DNA from: an uncultured Clostridia bacterium
Lineage (GTDB): Bacteria > Bacillota > Clostridia > Christensenellales > Aristaeellaceae
NCBI GenBank assembly: GCA_934621485.1
Contig: CAKTUS010000061.1
Coordinates: 1-15,430 of the forward strand
Direction: 5' to 3'
DNA: 15,430 bases
In this document: piece by piece, positions 15,359-15,430 of the stretch
Position numbering within the stretch: position 1 is the first letter of the stretch
Layout of the letters: every line of letters begins with the position of its first letter
Notes under the pieces: model-generated
Databases searched by the model: none
Told to the model about the DNA's origin: nothing
What the model saw: the letters and a program-made list of their open reading frames with translations, nothing else
Position numbers and translations under genes: made by a program

Positions 15359-15376
15359 GCTTCCTTACCAGTTGTC

Positions 15377-15408
15377 AAAAGAGACTGCTTGCGGGCAGTC
15401 TCTTTTTT
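15377..15408 (+). terminator. Intrinsic terminator after yebC
   Basis: A perfect 12-bp stem (15377-15388 with 15395-15406) with a six-base loop TTGCGG and a TTTTTT run (15403-15408). It is a textbook terminator 19 bases after the yebC stop. Nothing further is seen to the window end. Confidence 0.93.
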
Positions 15409-15430
15409 GCGCCGTAAAATCAACTGCCGA

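Overview
The window reads as ordinary chromosome of a moderately high-GC, low-complexity-free Bacillota, most likely a gut Clostridia (Oscillospirales/Christensenellales-like). The reasons are strong AGGAGG-type ribosome binding sites, sigma-A promoters of TTGACA/TATAAT type, compact intergenic spaces, and a gene repertoire (a DUF5711-like protein paired with CvpA, several MATE exporters, an asd-dapA pair, YebC) that is familiar from that class. The family-level assignment is inference. No phage, plasmid, CRISPR, transposase or RNA gene was recognised.

Layout. (1) 1-3422, plus strand: the 3' end of a solute-binding protein gene, a fused two-domain permease and an ATPase form an ABC importer of the Fbp/Afu/Pot class. 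A hairpin lies between the binding-protein and permease genes, and the operon ends at a strong bidirectional terminator (3528-3558). (2) 3575-5457, minus strand: a membrane-anchored DUF5711-like protein followed by a CvpA-family membrane protein, driven by a promoter at 5550-5578. (3) 5693-10107: three MATE multidrug/metabolite exporters. One is on plus with its own promoter (5614-5641). The other two form a minus-strand operon with a promoter at 10213-10240. The two units converge on a bidirectional terminator (7059-7102) next to a GC-rich intergenic stretch that looks like a dispersed repeat. (4) 10259-14552, plus strand: a consensus promoter (TTGACA, 17 bp, TATTCT) drives asd, dapA, an MFS transporter and a membrane-anchored glycerophosphodiester phosphodiesterase (GDPD). 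The genes are 15, 29 and 2 bases apart, so they are probably one operon. (5) 14549-15408, plus strand: yebC with its own promoter, whose -35 box overlaps the GDPD stop codon, and a clean intrinsic terminator.

How the parts work together. Asd and DapA are consecutive steps from aspartyl phosphate toward diaminopimelate and lysine, supplying cell-wall precursor. The MFS/GDPD pair behind them may take up and split a phosphodiester or handle a sugar; this is inference from coupling. The ABC importer has an HD...PEEGT signature in its binding protein that may fit a phosphorylated or anionic small-molecule ligand as well as ferric iron.

Several start codons need care. The CvpA gene appears to begin at TTG 4288, the middle MATE gene at TTG 8664, and asd, MFS, GDPD, YebC and the first MATE at internal ATGs well downstream of the longest possible reading frame. 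I found no convincing undescribed defence or mobile system. The most worthwhile leads are the ABC importer's substrate, the DUF5711-CvpA pair, the MFS-GDPD pair inside a lysine operon, and the structured intergenic regions.
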